This document shows, in pieces, positions 55,157 through 63,626 of a DNA stretch of 64,000 nucleotides. Within the stretch, counting starts at the first letter, position 1; every line of letters starts with the position of its first letter. A model generated the notes under the pieces. The model saw only the letters and a list, made by a program, of their open reading frames with translations, had not been told where the DNA came from and did not search any database. The position numbers were made by a program, and so were the translations under genes. This stretch comes from Jidongwangia harbinensis (GTDB lineage: Bacteria > Actinomycetota > Actinomycetes > Mycobacteriales > Micromonosporaceae): NCBI RefSeq assembly GCF_020216025.1, contig NZ_JAIWNC010000002.1, forward strand, positions 186,001 to 250,000, read 5' to 3'.

Positions 55157-55551
55157 AGCGACCGCTCGTAGCCGGCCCAGGCGATGTGCGACTCGTGCAG
55201 CGTGACGGACAGGCCGGTGAGGCCGCGGGCGCCGTCGCCGAGCGCGCCGGCCGCGATCCGGTCCGCCAGCCGGTCCGCGATGACCTTGGCGAGGAACTCG
55301 GTGGACGTGTTCACCCCGGTGAAGGCCGGTTCGTCGTCGAGGTTGCGGTAGCTCAGCGCGCCGCACACGTCGTGCAGTTCCTCGCCGGCCCGGCCGATGT
55401 CCACCACGATGTTGTCCGCGTCCAGCTCCGGCCGGCGGAAGGTGGCGTCCACCACGAACGTGGCACCGTGCAGTTTCTGCGCCGGTCCGAACACGTCCCC
55501 GGAGAAACTGTGGGCGATCATGATGTGGTCCCGGACGGTGACGCTGAACAA
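55153..55551 (-). CDS. PTPS/QueD-like protein lacking catalytic residues
   Basis: A 132-residue T-fold protein matching 6-pyruvoyltetrahydropterin synthase homologs across its length. Compared by eye with QueD, His14 and His28 ([11 protein letters not shown]) remain, but the third zinc His is Ala30, the nucleophilic Cys four residues before His28 is Ala24, and the catalytic Asp-His pair is Ser-Tyr (LSYRNLDDE). Glu in [12 protein letters not shown] is kept. Activity as a normal synthase is therefore doubtful; a binding role or new chemistry is inferred. TTG 55551 follows AGGAG, 4 bp after the dehydrogenase gene. Confidence 0.82.
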   Translation of the reverse strand: MFSVTVRDHIMIAHSFSGDVFGPAQKLHGATFVVDATFRRPELDADNIVVDIGRAGEELHDVCGALSYRNLDDEPAFTGVNTSTEFLAKVIADRLADRIAAGALGDGARGLTGLSVTLHESHIAWAGYERSL

Positions 55552-55555
55552 GAAA

Positions 55556-56536
55556 TCACACTCCTGAGTTGTCGTAGGTGACCAGGTGACACAGGGCCGG
55601 CAGGGAGCCGTCGGCCAGGCGCGGAAGCACCTCCGGCAGTTCCGCGAACGCGCACCCGCCGGTGATCAGCGCGTCGAACGCCGGGTCGGCCAGCAGGTCC
55701 AGCGCCAGCGCCAGCCGGTCGGCGTAGGTGCGCCGGCGGCCCGGCGGGATGCCGCCCACCTGACTGCTCTTCACGGTCAGCCGCCGGGAGTGGAAGAACT
55801 CGCCGAGTGGCACGCTGACCTGGCGGTCGCCGTACCAGCTCAGCTCGACGACCGTACCCTCGCTGGTGAGAAGTTCCAGCGAGCGGGTGAGCCCTTCCGG
55901 GGTCGCGCTGGCGTGGATCACCAGGTCGCAGTCCCCGGCCGCGTCGGCGGGCAGCGCGAACCCGACCCCGAGTGCCTCGGCCACCGCGGCCCGCGCCGGA
56001 TCGGCGTCCACCAGCTGCACCCGGGCACCGGGCAGGCGGGCCAGCACGCCGGCCACCGAGCAGCCCACCATGCCGCCGCCGACCACGGCGATCCGGTCGC
56101 CGATCTGCGGGGCCGCGTCCCAGACCGCGTTCACCGCGGTCTCCACCGTGCCGGCCAGCACCGCCCGGGCGGCGGGCACCGAGTCCGGCACCACGGTGAC
56201 CGCGTCCGCCGGGACCACGTACCGGGTCTGGTGCGGGAACAGGCTGAACACGGTGCGCCCGGTCAGTGCCGGCGGGCCCTGTTCGACCACGCCCACGTTG
56301 AGGTAGCCGTACTTCACCGGGGCCGGGAAGTCGCCGTCCTGGAACGGCGCCCGCATGAGTTGGTGCTGGCTCTCCGGCACGCCGCCGCGGAACACCAGCG
56401 TCTCGGTGCCGCGGCTCACCCCGGAGTACAGGGTGCGCACCGTCACGTCGCCGTCGCCGGGTTCGGATAGACGAACCGGGCGTATCTCGCCGCGGCCCGG
56501 GTACGCAATCCAGAACGCCGATGCGTCTGGGGCCAT
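55556..56536 (-). CDS. MDR-superfamily dehydrogenase without catalytic zinc site
   Basis: A 326-residue medium-chain dehydrogenase/reductase. The Rossmann motif [18 protein letters not shown] binds NAD(P). [15 protein letters not shown] replaces the usual SGICGSD zinc ligand segment, and the GHE motif is replaced by [12 protein letters not shown], so neither the catalytic nor the structural zinc site is present. BchC-like dehydrogenases share these traits. ATG 56536 follows GAGGAG. First gene of the five-gene operon; TATGGT on the minus strand near 56605 is a possible -10. Substrate unknown. Confidence 0.83.
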   Translation of the reverse strand: MAPDASAFWIAYPGRGEIRPVRLSEPGDGDVTVRTLYSGVSRGTETLVFRGGVPESQHQLMRAPFQDGDFPAPVKYGYLNVGVVEQGPPALTGRTVFSLFPHQTRYVVPADAVTVVPDSVPAARAVLAGTVETAVNAVWDAAPQIGDRIAVVGGGMVGCSVAGVLARLPGARVQLVDADPARAAVAEALGVGFALPADAAGDCDLVIHASATPEGLTRSLELLTSEGTVVELSWYGDRQVSVPLGEFFHSRRLTVKSSQVGGIPPGRRRTYADRLALALDLLADPAFDALITGGCAFAELPEVLPRLADGSLPALCHLVTYDNSGV

Positions 56537-56636
56537 GGATGAACTCCTCGACCGTCTGAACCGAACGCGCCGACCAAGCGTGTTCATGGGGGACAGCGGC
56601 AACCATACGCGGGAACCGATCTTGCCATCTGGAGGC

Positions 56637-57446
56637 ATGGTGACAATCAGCATGGGTACGGTCACAGCGGCGCCGAGCCGTGGACCCGTGATCGGCCTGG
56701 CCGTCCAGTTCCTCCTGCTGGCGGCGTTGGCCGGGACCGTGGGCCTGACCGTGGCCGGCTGGCTGGCCGGTGCCGCGTACGGCGTCGTGCTCTGCGGCCT
56801 GCTCGCCCGCGGCCTGCATCGTGCCCGAATGGACCGGCTCGGCCCGGCCAATCTGGTCACCTTCGCCCGCGCGCTGATGGTCGGCGGGGTGACCGCGATG
56901 GTGGTGTCCGGCTACCAGCGGCCCACCGATCTGGTCGTGCTGGTCACCCTGGTCGGCGTGGCGCTGGCCCTGGACGGGGTGGACGGTCAGGTGGCCCGGC
57001 GCACCGGTTCGTCCTCGCCGCTGGGCGCCCGCTTCGACATGGAGGTCGACTCGATCCTCGTCCTGGTGCTGAGCATCTGCGTGGCCGCGCAGTTCGGCTG
57101 GTGGACGATCGCGGTCGGCGGTTTCCGGTACGCGTTCGCCGCCGCCGCGTGGGCGCTGCCCTGGCTGACCGCACCGACCGCACCGCGCTTCTCCCGCAAG
57201 GTGGTCGCCGCCACCCAGGGCGTGGTGCTGGTCGTGGCCACCGCGCAGATCCTCCCGCACCCGGTGGCGCTGGTCGCGATGGCCGCCGTGGTGGCGTCGC
57301 TGACCTGGTCGTTCGGGCTGGACATCGGGTGGCTGTGGCGGGCCGAGCAGACCCGCCGCCGGTCGGTGGACCGGGTGGTGGTGCCGCGCCGGCGGGCCGT
57401 CGCACCGGACCGGCCGCTGCACGCCAGCCCGGCACAGGCCGGGTGA
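56637..57446 (+). CDS. CDP-alcohol phosphatidyltransferase
   Basis: A 269-residue membrane enzyme of about six TM helices. The metal-binding signature DGVDGQVARRTGSSSPLGARFDMEVD matches the DG-x2-AR-x8-9-G-x3-D-x3-D motif. It transfers a phosphatidyl-like group from a CDP-activated donor to an alcohol. Start ATG 56637 (or GTG 56640) follows GGAGG closely; ATG 56535 and 56652 are alternatives. Divergent from the dehydrogenase operon. It may attach a lipid or inositol-like group to the product of the locus. Confidence 0.85.
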   Translation: MVTISMGTVTAAPSRGPVIGLAVQFLLLAALAGTVGLTVAGWLAGAAYGVVLCGLLARGLHRARMDRLGPANLVTFARALMVGGVTAMVVSGYQRPTDLVVLVTLVGVALALDGVDGQVARRTGSSSPLGARFDMEVDSILVLVLSICVAAQFGWWTIAVGGFRYAFAAAAWALPWLTAPTAPRFSRKVVAATQGVVLVVATAQILPHPVALVAMAAVVASLTWSFGLDIGWLWRAEQTRRRSVDRVVVPRRRAVAPDRPLHASPAQAG

Positions 57447-57463
57447 CCGATTTCGGGGCGGTC

Positions 57464-58348
57464 TCACGCGACGCGGGCGACGGCTCCGGGCGGTGCGGCC
57501 GGTACCGCGTCCGGGTGCAGGATCGCGGCGATCGCCGCCACGCCGTCGACCAGGCGCGGACCGGGCCGCACGATCAGGCCGTCGCCGTCGATCGCCCACA
57601 CCGCCGCGCCGGGGAACCGGGGCGCTATCCGGGCGGCCTGCTCCGCGGCGCCGTCCAGGTGGAATCCGCACGGGGTGACCAGCACCACGTCGGGCGCCGC
57701 GCCGGTCAGCTCCGCCCAGGACGTCTCGACGCTGCGCGCGCCGGGCCGGGCCGCCACCGCGGTCCCGCCGGCCGCCTCCACCAGGTCGGGTACCCAGTGC
57801 CCGGCGGTGAACGGCGGGTCCACCCACTCCACCACTGCCACCCGTGGCCGGGGCCGCCCGGCCACTGCCGCGGCGATCCGGTCCAGCCGGTCTCGCAGCG
57901 CCGTGACCAGCGCGGCGGCCCGGTCCGGCACGCCCGCGGCCGCGCCCACCGCCCGGGCGGTGTCGAGCACCTCCGCCAAGGTGTACGGGTCCAGCGTCAG
58001 GACGTCCGCCCGGCAGCCCAGGTGGTCCAGCGCGTCCGAGACCTGATCCGAGGGCAGCGCGCAGACCCGGCACAGGTCCTGGGTGAGGATCAGGTCCGGG
58101 GCCAGCCCGGCGAGCGCGCCCGCGTGCAGCGTGTACAGGTCGGCGCCCGCGGCGAGCTGCGCCTTGACGTACCCGTCGATCTCGCCCGGCGTCAGGTCGC
58201 GGGTGTCCCGGCCGCCCACCACGATCGTCTTCTCGGTCCGGGCCGACGGCGGTTCGTCACACTCGAACGTCACGCCGACCAGGTCGTCGCCCAGCCCGAG
58301 CGCGTAGACGATCTCGGTGGCGGAGGGCAGCAGGGACACGATGCGCAT
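57464..58348 (-). CDS. Cobalamin-binding-type periplasmic protein homolog (BtuF-like)
   Basis: A 294-residue class III solute-binding protein fold: RIVSLLPSATEIVYALGLGDDLVGVTFECD opens the family. DLILTQDLCRVCALP and VAVVEWVDPPFTAGHWVPDLV are conserved BtuF-like segments. It has no signal peptide or lipobox, so it should be cytoplasmic, as in a known subset of cobalamin-binding proteins. ATG 58348 follows GGATGGGG. No permease or ATPase is adjacent. Ligand unproven. Confidence 0.85.
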   Translation of the reverse strand: MRIVSLLPSATEIVYALGLGDDLVGVTFECDEPPSARTEKTIVVGGRDTRDLTPGEIDGYVKAQLAAGADLYTLHAGALAGLAPDLILTQDLCRVCALPSDQVSDALDHLGCRADVLTLDPYTLAEVLDTARAVGAAAGVPDRAAALVTALRDRLDRIAAAVAGRPRPRVAVVEWVDPPFTAGHWVPDLVEAAGGTAVAARPGARSVETSWAELTGAAPDVVLVTPCGFHLDGAAEQAARIAPRFPGAAVWAIDGDGLIVRPGPRLVDGVAAIAAILHPDAVPAAPPGAVARVA

Positions 58349-58504
58349 GTCCCCATCCTGCCGGTGCGGGTAGCGGTTGCGGCGGCGGCGGGGCTCGGCC
58401 GAAAGGCGGAGCGCCGGTGGTCGATCCCGGTCCGCGGGCGGATGTGTGCACCCGGCGCGGGCCGCCATCCTGGCCGCACTGCCACGGACCCAGCTGGAGA
58501 AACC

Positions 58505-59137
58505 ATGACCGCTGCACCACACCGGGACACCGCGCCGGTGGCCCACGGAGACGTCGTCGTGCTGGACTACCTGGCCGCGCTCTGGGCCGAGAGCGACGAG
58601 CTGACGCCGGAACTGCGCGACGAACTGATGACGACGGTGGCGGACTACATCGCGATGCGGCGTACCTCCCGGTCGGACCCGCTCTCCGACCCGGAACAGA
58701 TCGTCGGGCGCCTGGGCCCGCCCGAGGCGCTCGTCGCCGCGGTACGCCGTGGCCGGATGCCGATGCACCTGCGCCTGCCCCAGCCGCCCCGGCACCTGCC
58801 GGCGCCCGCGCCGCCGCCCGCCGCTCCGTCGACCGGCGACGTCACCGCGGTGGTCCTGCTCCTGGCCGGTACGTTCGTGCTGCCGGTGATCAGCCCGCTG
58901 GCCGGCCTGGTCATCGTGTCGTCCTCGGCCCGCTGGACCGCCGCGCAGAAGGCGGCTGCGTGGGTGCTCACCGTCGGTGGCGTGGTGGCCGCGTTCTTCA
59001 CGCTGGTGCTGGTGGCCGCGGCCGTCGGGGCGGACGGCCTGGCGATCTTCGTGGCGTACGTGTCGATGGTGGGCGGCTCCCTGCTGGCCGGACTGTCCCT
59101 GTTGCCGGGCCTGACCGGCCGCCGCACCGACCGCTGA
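58505..59137 (+). CDS. HAAS-domain membrane protein
   Basis: A 210-residue protein with an N-terminal helical HAAS-like signalling domain (DYLAALWAESDELTPELRDELMTTVADYIAMRR ... DPEQIVGRLGPPEALVAAV), a Pro-rich linker and two to three C-terminal TM segments. HAAS proteins are usually paired with PadR regulators, but none is adjacent here. ATG 58505 follows GGAG. Confidence 0.78.
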   Translation: MTAAPHRDTAPVAHGDVVVLDYLAALWAESDELTPELRDELMTTVADYIAMRRTSRSDPLSDPEQIVGRLGPPEALVAAVRRGRMPMHLRLPQPPRHLPAPAPPPAAPSTGDVTAVVLLLAGTFVLPVISPLAGLVIVSSSARWTAAQKAAAWVLTVGGVVAAFFTLVLVAAAVGADGLAIFVAYVSMVGGSLLAGLSLLPGLTGRRTDR

Positions 59138-59160
59138 CCACCGGCGACCGCGCCGGACGG

Positions 59161-59276
59161 CCGGCTCTTTCACTGGCCGGCTTTCACTGGCCGGCTTTCA
59201 CTGGCCGGCTTTCACTGGCCCGCTCTCACTGGCCCGCTCTCACTGGCCGGCTCTCACCCGAGCGGCTCTCACCCGG
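59161..59276. repeat. 14-bp tandem repeat
   Basis: About eight copies of CCGGCTTTCACTGG and variants (CCCGCTCTCACTGG, CCGGCTCTCACCCG) run head to tail with a 2-bp insertion in the first. It lies in the 305-bp gap before the M48 peptidase gene. The unit is not a multiple of three, so a coding role is unlikely. Confidence 0.85.
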
Positions 59277-59442
59277 GCGGCGCGGATGAGGCGGCCCGGA
59301 TGGGGCGGCTCGGCCGAAAGTCGGACCCGGGCGGCCGGAACTCGGGCGGTCAGCCGATGCGCCCGCCCCGTCCGACCGGCGACGCTCGCACTTCGAAAAG
59401 ATCACCCGAACACCGATCGAGCCCCGGAGGGGAACCAGCACG

Positions 59443-60564
59443 ATGACGATCGACGACGAGAACCGGCCGGCGCGCCAGCGCCTCACGCTGACCGACATCA
59501 GCTCGCGTGCCTGGGAGCATCCCGCGGACCGGGGCGCCCTCACCGCGCTGCGCGAGCTGCGCGGTTTCGACGACGTGGTGCGCGGCTTCTTCGGCATGTG
59601 GAACGAGCGGGGGTTCCGCCTGTCGTACCTGGCCGGCTCCATCCGGGTGGACCACCGGCAGTACCCGCGGGTCTACCAGCGTTACGCCGAGGCGGCCACC
59701 GCCCTGGACGTGGCGGAACTGCCCGAGCTGTACATCAGCCAGGACCCGGTCATCCACGGCCGGGCGATCGGCATGGACAAGCCGTTCATCGTGATCAGCA
59801 CGGGCGCGGTGGAGAAACTGGAGGACGACGAGCTGCGGACGCTGCTCGGCCACGAACTGGGCCACGTCCGCAGCGGGCACGCCGTGTACAAGACGATGAT
59901 GATGATCCTGACCCGCTGGGCCACCAACGTCAGCTGGCTGCCGATCGGCGCGATCGCGTTGCGGGCGATCATCGCGGCGATGTACGAGTGGTGGCGCAAG
60001 GCGGAGCTGTCCGCGGACCGGGCCGGGCTGCTCGCCGGCCAGGACCCGGCCGCCGCCCTGCGGCTGCTGATGAAGATGGCCGGCGGGGGAGACCTGAGCC
60101 AGATCGACACCGCCGCGTTCCTGGAACAGGCCGCCGAGTACGAGGGCGGCGGCGACCTGCGGGACAGCATCCACAAGATCGGCATGACCGCGTGGAGCAG
60201 CCACCCGGTGCCGGTCGCGCGGGCCGCGGAGCTGCGGCGGTGGGTCGACTCGGGGGAGTACGCCCGGATCCTCGGCGGCGACTACCCGCGCCGTGACGAC
60301 GACGGCAGCGCCTCGGTGACCGGCGACGTGAAGGCCGCGGCGGCGCACTACCGGGAGTCGTACCAGAACTCCCCGGACCCGCTGGTCTCGCTGGCCCGCC
60401 GGGTCACCGGCGGCGCCGCGGACCTGGGCGACTGGGCCGGCACCCAGGCCGGCCGGGCGGCGGCCTGGGCCGGAACGGCGGCGGGTGCGGCGGCCGACGC
60501 GGCCCGCCGGGCCCGGCGCGACCCGAACGGCAACGGCGACGACGGGGGTACGCCGACGAGCTGA
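59443..60564 (+). CDS. M48-family zinc metallopeptidase
   Basis: A 373-residue peptidase. The zinc site is HELGH (residues 137-141) and a third ligand is Glu188 in KAELSADRAG, as in HtpX/Ste24-type enzymes. Hydrophobic segments are short (about 155-180), so it may be membrane-associated rather than polytopic. A low-complexity Ala/Gly/Arg tail follows residue 315. ATG 59443 has GGAGGGG upstream. It is flanked by two different tandem-repeat arrays. Substrate unknown; quality control of membrane proteins is the family norm. Confidence 0.87.
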   Translation: MTIDDENRPARQRLTLTDISSRAWEHPADRGALTALRELRGFDDVVRGFFGMWNERGFRLSYLAGSIRVDHRQYPRVYQRYAEAATALDVAELPELYISQDPVIHGRAIGMDKPFIVISTGAVEKLEDDELRTLLGHELGHVRSGHAVYKTMMMILTRWATNVSWLPIGAIALRAIIAAMYEWWRKAELSADRAGLLAGQDPAAALRLLMKMAGGGDLSQIDTAAFLEQAAEYEGGGDLRDSIHKIGMTAWSSHPVPVARAAELRRWVDSGEYARILGGDYPRRDDDGSASVTGDVKAAAAHYRESYQNSPDPLVSLARRVTGGAADLGDWAGTQAGRAAAWAGTAAGAAADAARRARRDPNGNGDDGGTPTS

Positions 60565-60630
60565 CCGCGCGCCCACCATCGAGTCCAGCCCCGGCTCGAT
60601 CGGCACCTCGGCACCTCGGCACGGCGCCGG

Positions 60631-60738
60631 GACGCCGGTCTGGCCGTGGCCTCGGCGTCGCGTTGCCGGTCTGACCGTGCCTTGGCGTCGCGTTGCCGGT
60701 CTGACCGTGCCTCGGTGTCGCGTTGCCGGTCTGACCGC
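60631..60738. repeat. 30-bp tandem repeat
   Basis: Three near-identical 30-bp units starting CGTTGCCGGTCTGACCG (60661, 60691, 60721, the last partial) follow one degenerate copy (60631-60660). The 239-bp gap between the M48 and esterase genes otherwise holds nothing recognised. Because the unit is a multiple of three it is open in several frames, producing shadow frames. Confidence 0.85.
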
Positions 60739-60803
60739 TTTCCTCGGCGCCGTGCCGCCGAACCCGGCCCGCCGGTTCCGTTGACCGCCCGGGCCCTCGG
60801 CGG

Positions 60804-61580
60804 TCAGCGGGCGAGTTCGCGGGCGAGGAAGTCGAACGCCGCCGGGATGCACCGCGACCAGTAACCGAAGTTGTGCCGGCCCGCGCCGAACGAGCCCGCC
60901 ACCGGCGGCACGGCGCGGGCCAGCGCACGCACGTCGTCGTGCATCCCGTCCTGCTCCCCGCACCACAACCCGATCGGCAGCCGGCGCAACGTCGCCGCCG
61001 CGGCGAACACGTCGTCGCCCGGCGAGACCGCGGGGGAGAAGGCCGCCACCGCCCGCAACCAGCCCGGAAACGCGGCGGCCAGCAGCAGCGAACCGTATCC
61101 GCCCATGGACCAGCCCCAGGCCACCGTCCGGGACACGTCGAAGCCCCGCTGCCGGCACCACGCCGGAACGTCCTCGCGGACCATGCGTTGCGGGTCGTCG
61201 GCGCCGGACGGCCGCCAGGACAGCCGGTCGCCGGTCGCCCCGGCCAGCACGAACGGCGGTGCGCCCCGGCGTACCGCATCGGTCAGGAAGCGGCCCAGCC
61301 CGACCCCCGCGAAGTCGCGCGCGGTCTTGGACCCGCCGTGCAGGACGAGGCAGACCGGCAGGCCGCGGCCGTCACCGTGCCCCTCGGGTACGGCGGTGTA
61401 GAAGTCGACCACCCGGCCCCGGGCCGCCGACTGTCGCTGCTCGAGCCGTTCGTCGCCCGGCGGTGCGTCCGGCTGCACGGGTTCCGGGCCGCCGTACGCC
61501 CGCCGGTAGCCACCCGCCGCCGACGCCGCCACCGCGACCGTCGCCGCCCCACCGATCAGGATCGTCCGTCGTCTCATCAT
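60804..61580 (-). CDS. Tat-exported esterase (esterase D/PHB depolymerase-like)
   Basis: A 258-residue alpha/beta hydrolase. The N-terminus MMRRRTILIGGAATVAVA is a Tat-type signal. Catalytic elements are VLHGGSKTARDF (oxyanion), GWSMGG (nucleophile elbow), Asp in GEQDGMHDD and His in GRHNFGYW. ATG 61580 was preferred because the twin-Arg motif then starts at residue 3; ATG 61577 and 61613 are alternatives. Substrate unknown. Confidence 0.83.
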   Translation of the reverse strand: MMRRRTILIGGAATVAVAASAAGGYRRAYGGPEPVQPDAPPGDERLEQRQSAARGRVVDFYTAVPEGHGDGRGLPVCLVLHGGSKTARDFAGVGLGRFLTDAVRRGAPPFVLAGATGDRLSWRPSGADDPQRMVREDVPAWCRQRGFDVSRTVAWGWSMGGYGSLLLAAAFPGWLRAVAAFSPAVSPGDDVFAAAATLRRLPIGLWCGEQDGMHDDVRALARAVPPVAGSFGAGRHNFGYWSRCIPAAFDFLARELAR

Positions 61581-61691
61581 GACGGCCAACGATCGGCGCC
61601 CCGGTCCCGACATGCAGCCCGACTAACAATTACGGGACGTCATATCGCCGGAGCCCTAGATACTCTGTGTTACGTGACGTAGGGTCGCGAG

Positions 61692-61973
61692 GTGAACTTG
61701 AGCGAGGTCATGGTGGCGGCGACCGTCACGTTGGGTGTTGTTGGTACTTCTTACGCTGCGTTCAATACCGATGCCCTGACGGACCGGGCGCAGACCGTCG
61801 CCGGCGTCGCCACCTGCCGCGCCGTCGACCAGGCCGTCCTCGCGTACGTGGCGGCGCACGACGCGCCGCCGAAGCGGATCGCCGACCTCCGGCCGTACCT
61901 TCGCGGTGACATCTCGGGTTACCGCCTCGTCCAGGGTCGGGCGGCCGGACCGGGCTGCCCAGCGGCCGGCTGA
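61692..61973 (+). CDS. Pilin-like small protein, 93 residues
   Basis: The protein begins MNLSEVMVAATVTLGVVGTSYAAFN, then RAQTVAGVATCRAVDQAVLAYVAAHDAPPKRIADLRPYL and ends with GPGCP. This is the pattern of type IV pilin/pseudopilin N-terminal helices followed by a short C-terminal Cys region: L-S-E-V resembles the Leu-x-Glu of the mature pilin start, but no leader peptide or GF cleavage site precedes it. Two Cys residues (38 and 90) could pair. GTG 61692 is leaderless with TAGGGT ending 6 nt upstream. No other pilus genes are nearby. Confidence 0.65.
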   Translation: MNLSEVMVAATVTLGVVGTSYAAFNTDALTDRAQTVAGVATCRAVDQAVLAYVAAHDAPPKRIADLRPYLRGDISGYRLVQGRAAGPGCPAAG

Positions 61974-62093
61974 CCGGCGCGGCGACACGGACACGCGTTC
62001 GTTCGCGCGGTTTTTCGGCAAACGGCCACTTCTTGGCACGACGATGCCCGATTATCCCCAGAACGGGACAAATCGTCGAGGTGAGAAGAGTCC

Positions 62094-63518
62094 ATGGGCC
62101 GGTTCACGAAACGCGACAAGCAATACCTGGGTGGCATGGGTTCGCTACTGGCCGTCGGGGTCTGGATGATCAGCCTCGGCGGCGGAGACGACCCCGTCGC
62201 CGTGATCGGCCCACCGGCGCGGGAGGCCCAGGCCGCCACGTCCCTGGGCGGGCAGCCGGTCGCCACGGCGCCCCCGAATCCGGAGCCGCCCGCCGGTACG
62301 CCGCTGCCGCCTCCGCAGGTCACACCGCTGAGCACCACATCAGGCGACCACCCGGCACCGACCCGCACCCCCAGGCCCGGCGCACTGGACGCGAACGGCG
62401 TGCCGCTGCCCGCCGCCGGTCCCGGGGTCGTCGTGGTCGTCCCGGCCGGGGCCGGCCCGTCGGGCATGTACACCGTCAGCCCCCGGCCCGCGGTGACCCG
62501 GCCGCCGGCGACCAGGCCCGGAGCGCCCCGCCCCGCGCCGCCCGCGCCCGGCGTCACCCGGCCCACGGCGGAACCGGCGGACACCTCGGAGCCGGTGGTC
62601 ACACCGACCGTCCCGGAGCCGACGCCGACGTTCCCGGAGCCCACGCCGACCGTTCCGGAGCCCACGCCGACTGATCCGGAGCCGTCGCTGCCGGAGCCCA
62701 CTCAGGCCGTCCCGGAGCCGACGCCGTCGCCGACGTTCCCGGAGCCGACGCCGACGTTCCCGGAGCCCACGCCGACCGTTCCGGAACCGACGCCCACCGC
62801 TCCGGATCCGACCCCGGTCGGCGGGGGCGGTTCGGACACCGACCCGGGGCAGGCACCCATCACGCCCGAGGCGCCCCCGGTGCCGACCCCGCCGGTCGCC
62901 CTGCCTCCGGCCACGTCCGAGCCGGAGCCGACCATCGGCGGCGGGCTCGGCATCCCGGACATCGATCCGAGTTCCCTCATCGGCGGGCTGGACGGGCTGC
63001 CCACCCTCCTCCCGCCTCCGTGGAACGGCGGCCCGCCGTCCGCGGACCCGGAGCCGCCGGCCAGCCCGGCGCCAACGGCCGGTCCGGCGCCAACGGCCGG
63101 TCCGGCGCCAACGGCCGGCCCGGCGCCAACGGCCGGCCCGGAGATTCCGGGTACGCCGTCCGGTCCGGCGATGTTCGGCGGCATGTCCCGGCCGAGCGGT
63201 GTGAGCGACGCGGCGTCCCGGCCGAGCGGCGCGGGCGGCGCAGCGTCCCGGCCGAGCGTCGTGAGCGGCGCTGCGGACGCCACCGACCAGGGGCCGCATC
63301 CCGACCGGGACGGCAGCCGGAGCCACGACCGGGACCGCCCCGATCGTGGCGACTGGGCCAGTGCCGCCCGGACCGACTGGGCCAGTGCTGACCGAGCCGA
63401 CCGGGACCGCGCCGATCGTGGCGACCGGGGCCACGCCGACCGGGGCCACCCCGACCGGGGCCACCCCGACCGGGGCCGTGGCGATCGAGGCCGTGGCGAC
63501 TGGGGCCGTGGCGACTGA
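62094..63518 (+). CDS. Membrane-anchored Pro-rich repeat protein
   Basis: A 474-residue protein. One TM segment (about 12-30) is followed by a long low-complexity exterior: PEPTPT repeats (about 168-250), four PAPTAG units (about 330-350), SRPSG repeats, and a charged tail of DRGHPDRG/DRGRGD repeats (about 400-474). Such regions act as wall-spanning stalks in actinobacteria. ATG 62094 follows GAGAAGAG. The charged tail differs sharply from the stalk and might bind nucleic acid or polyanions. Length variation by repeat slippage is likely. Confidence 0.8.
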   Translation: MGRFTKRDKQYLGGMGSLLAVGVWMISLGGGDDPVAVIGPPAREAQAATSLGGQPVATAPPNPEPPAGTPLPPPQVTPLSTTSGDHPAPTRTPRPGALDANGVPLPAAGPGVVVVVPAGAGPSGMYTVSPRPAVTRPPATRPGAPRPAPPAPGVTRPTAEPADTSEPVVTPTVPEPTPTFPEPTPTVPEPTPTDPEPSLPEPTQAVPEPTPSPTFPEPTPTFPEPTPTVPEPTPTAPDPTPVGGGGSDTDPGQAPITPEAPPVPTPPVALPPATSEPEPTIGGGLGIPDIDPSSLIGGLDGLPTLLPPPWNGGPPSADPEPPASPAPTAGPAPTAGPAPTAGPAPTAGPEIPGTPSGPAMFGGMSRPSGVSDAASRPSGAGGAASRPSVVSGAADATDQGPHPDRDGSRSHDRDRPDRGDWASAARTDWASADRADRDRADRGDRGHADRGHPDRGHPDRGRGDRGRGDWGRGD

Positions 63519-63626
63519 AATCGGAGTGACCACCTCCGCGGTCGCCCGGGCGGCGGCCGCGGATAGGCGGTTCACCGGCTTCCCGTTCAATGACCTGCGA
63601 GGCGACCCCGCCAAAAGGGGCTCCGC

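Noticed and set aside
59161..60738. Possible CRISPR array
   Set aside because: Repeats are directly tandem without unique spacers, and no cas genes are nearby.
63606..63620. CCCC-N7-GGGG stem as terminator of the peptidoglycan-binding gene
   Set aside because: Only 4 bp of stem and it does not extend; too weak to annotate.
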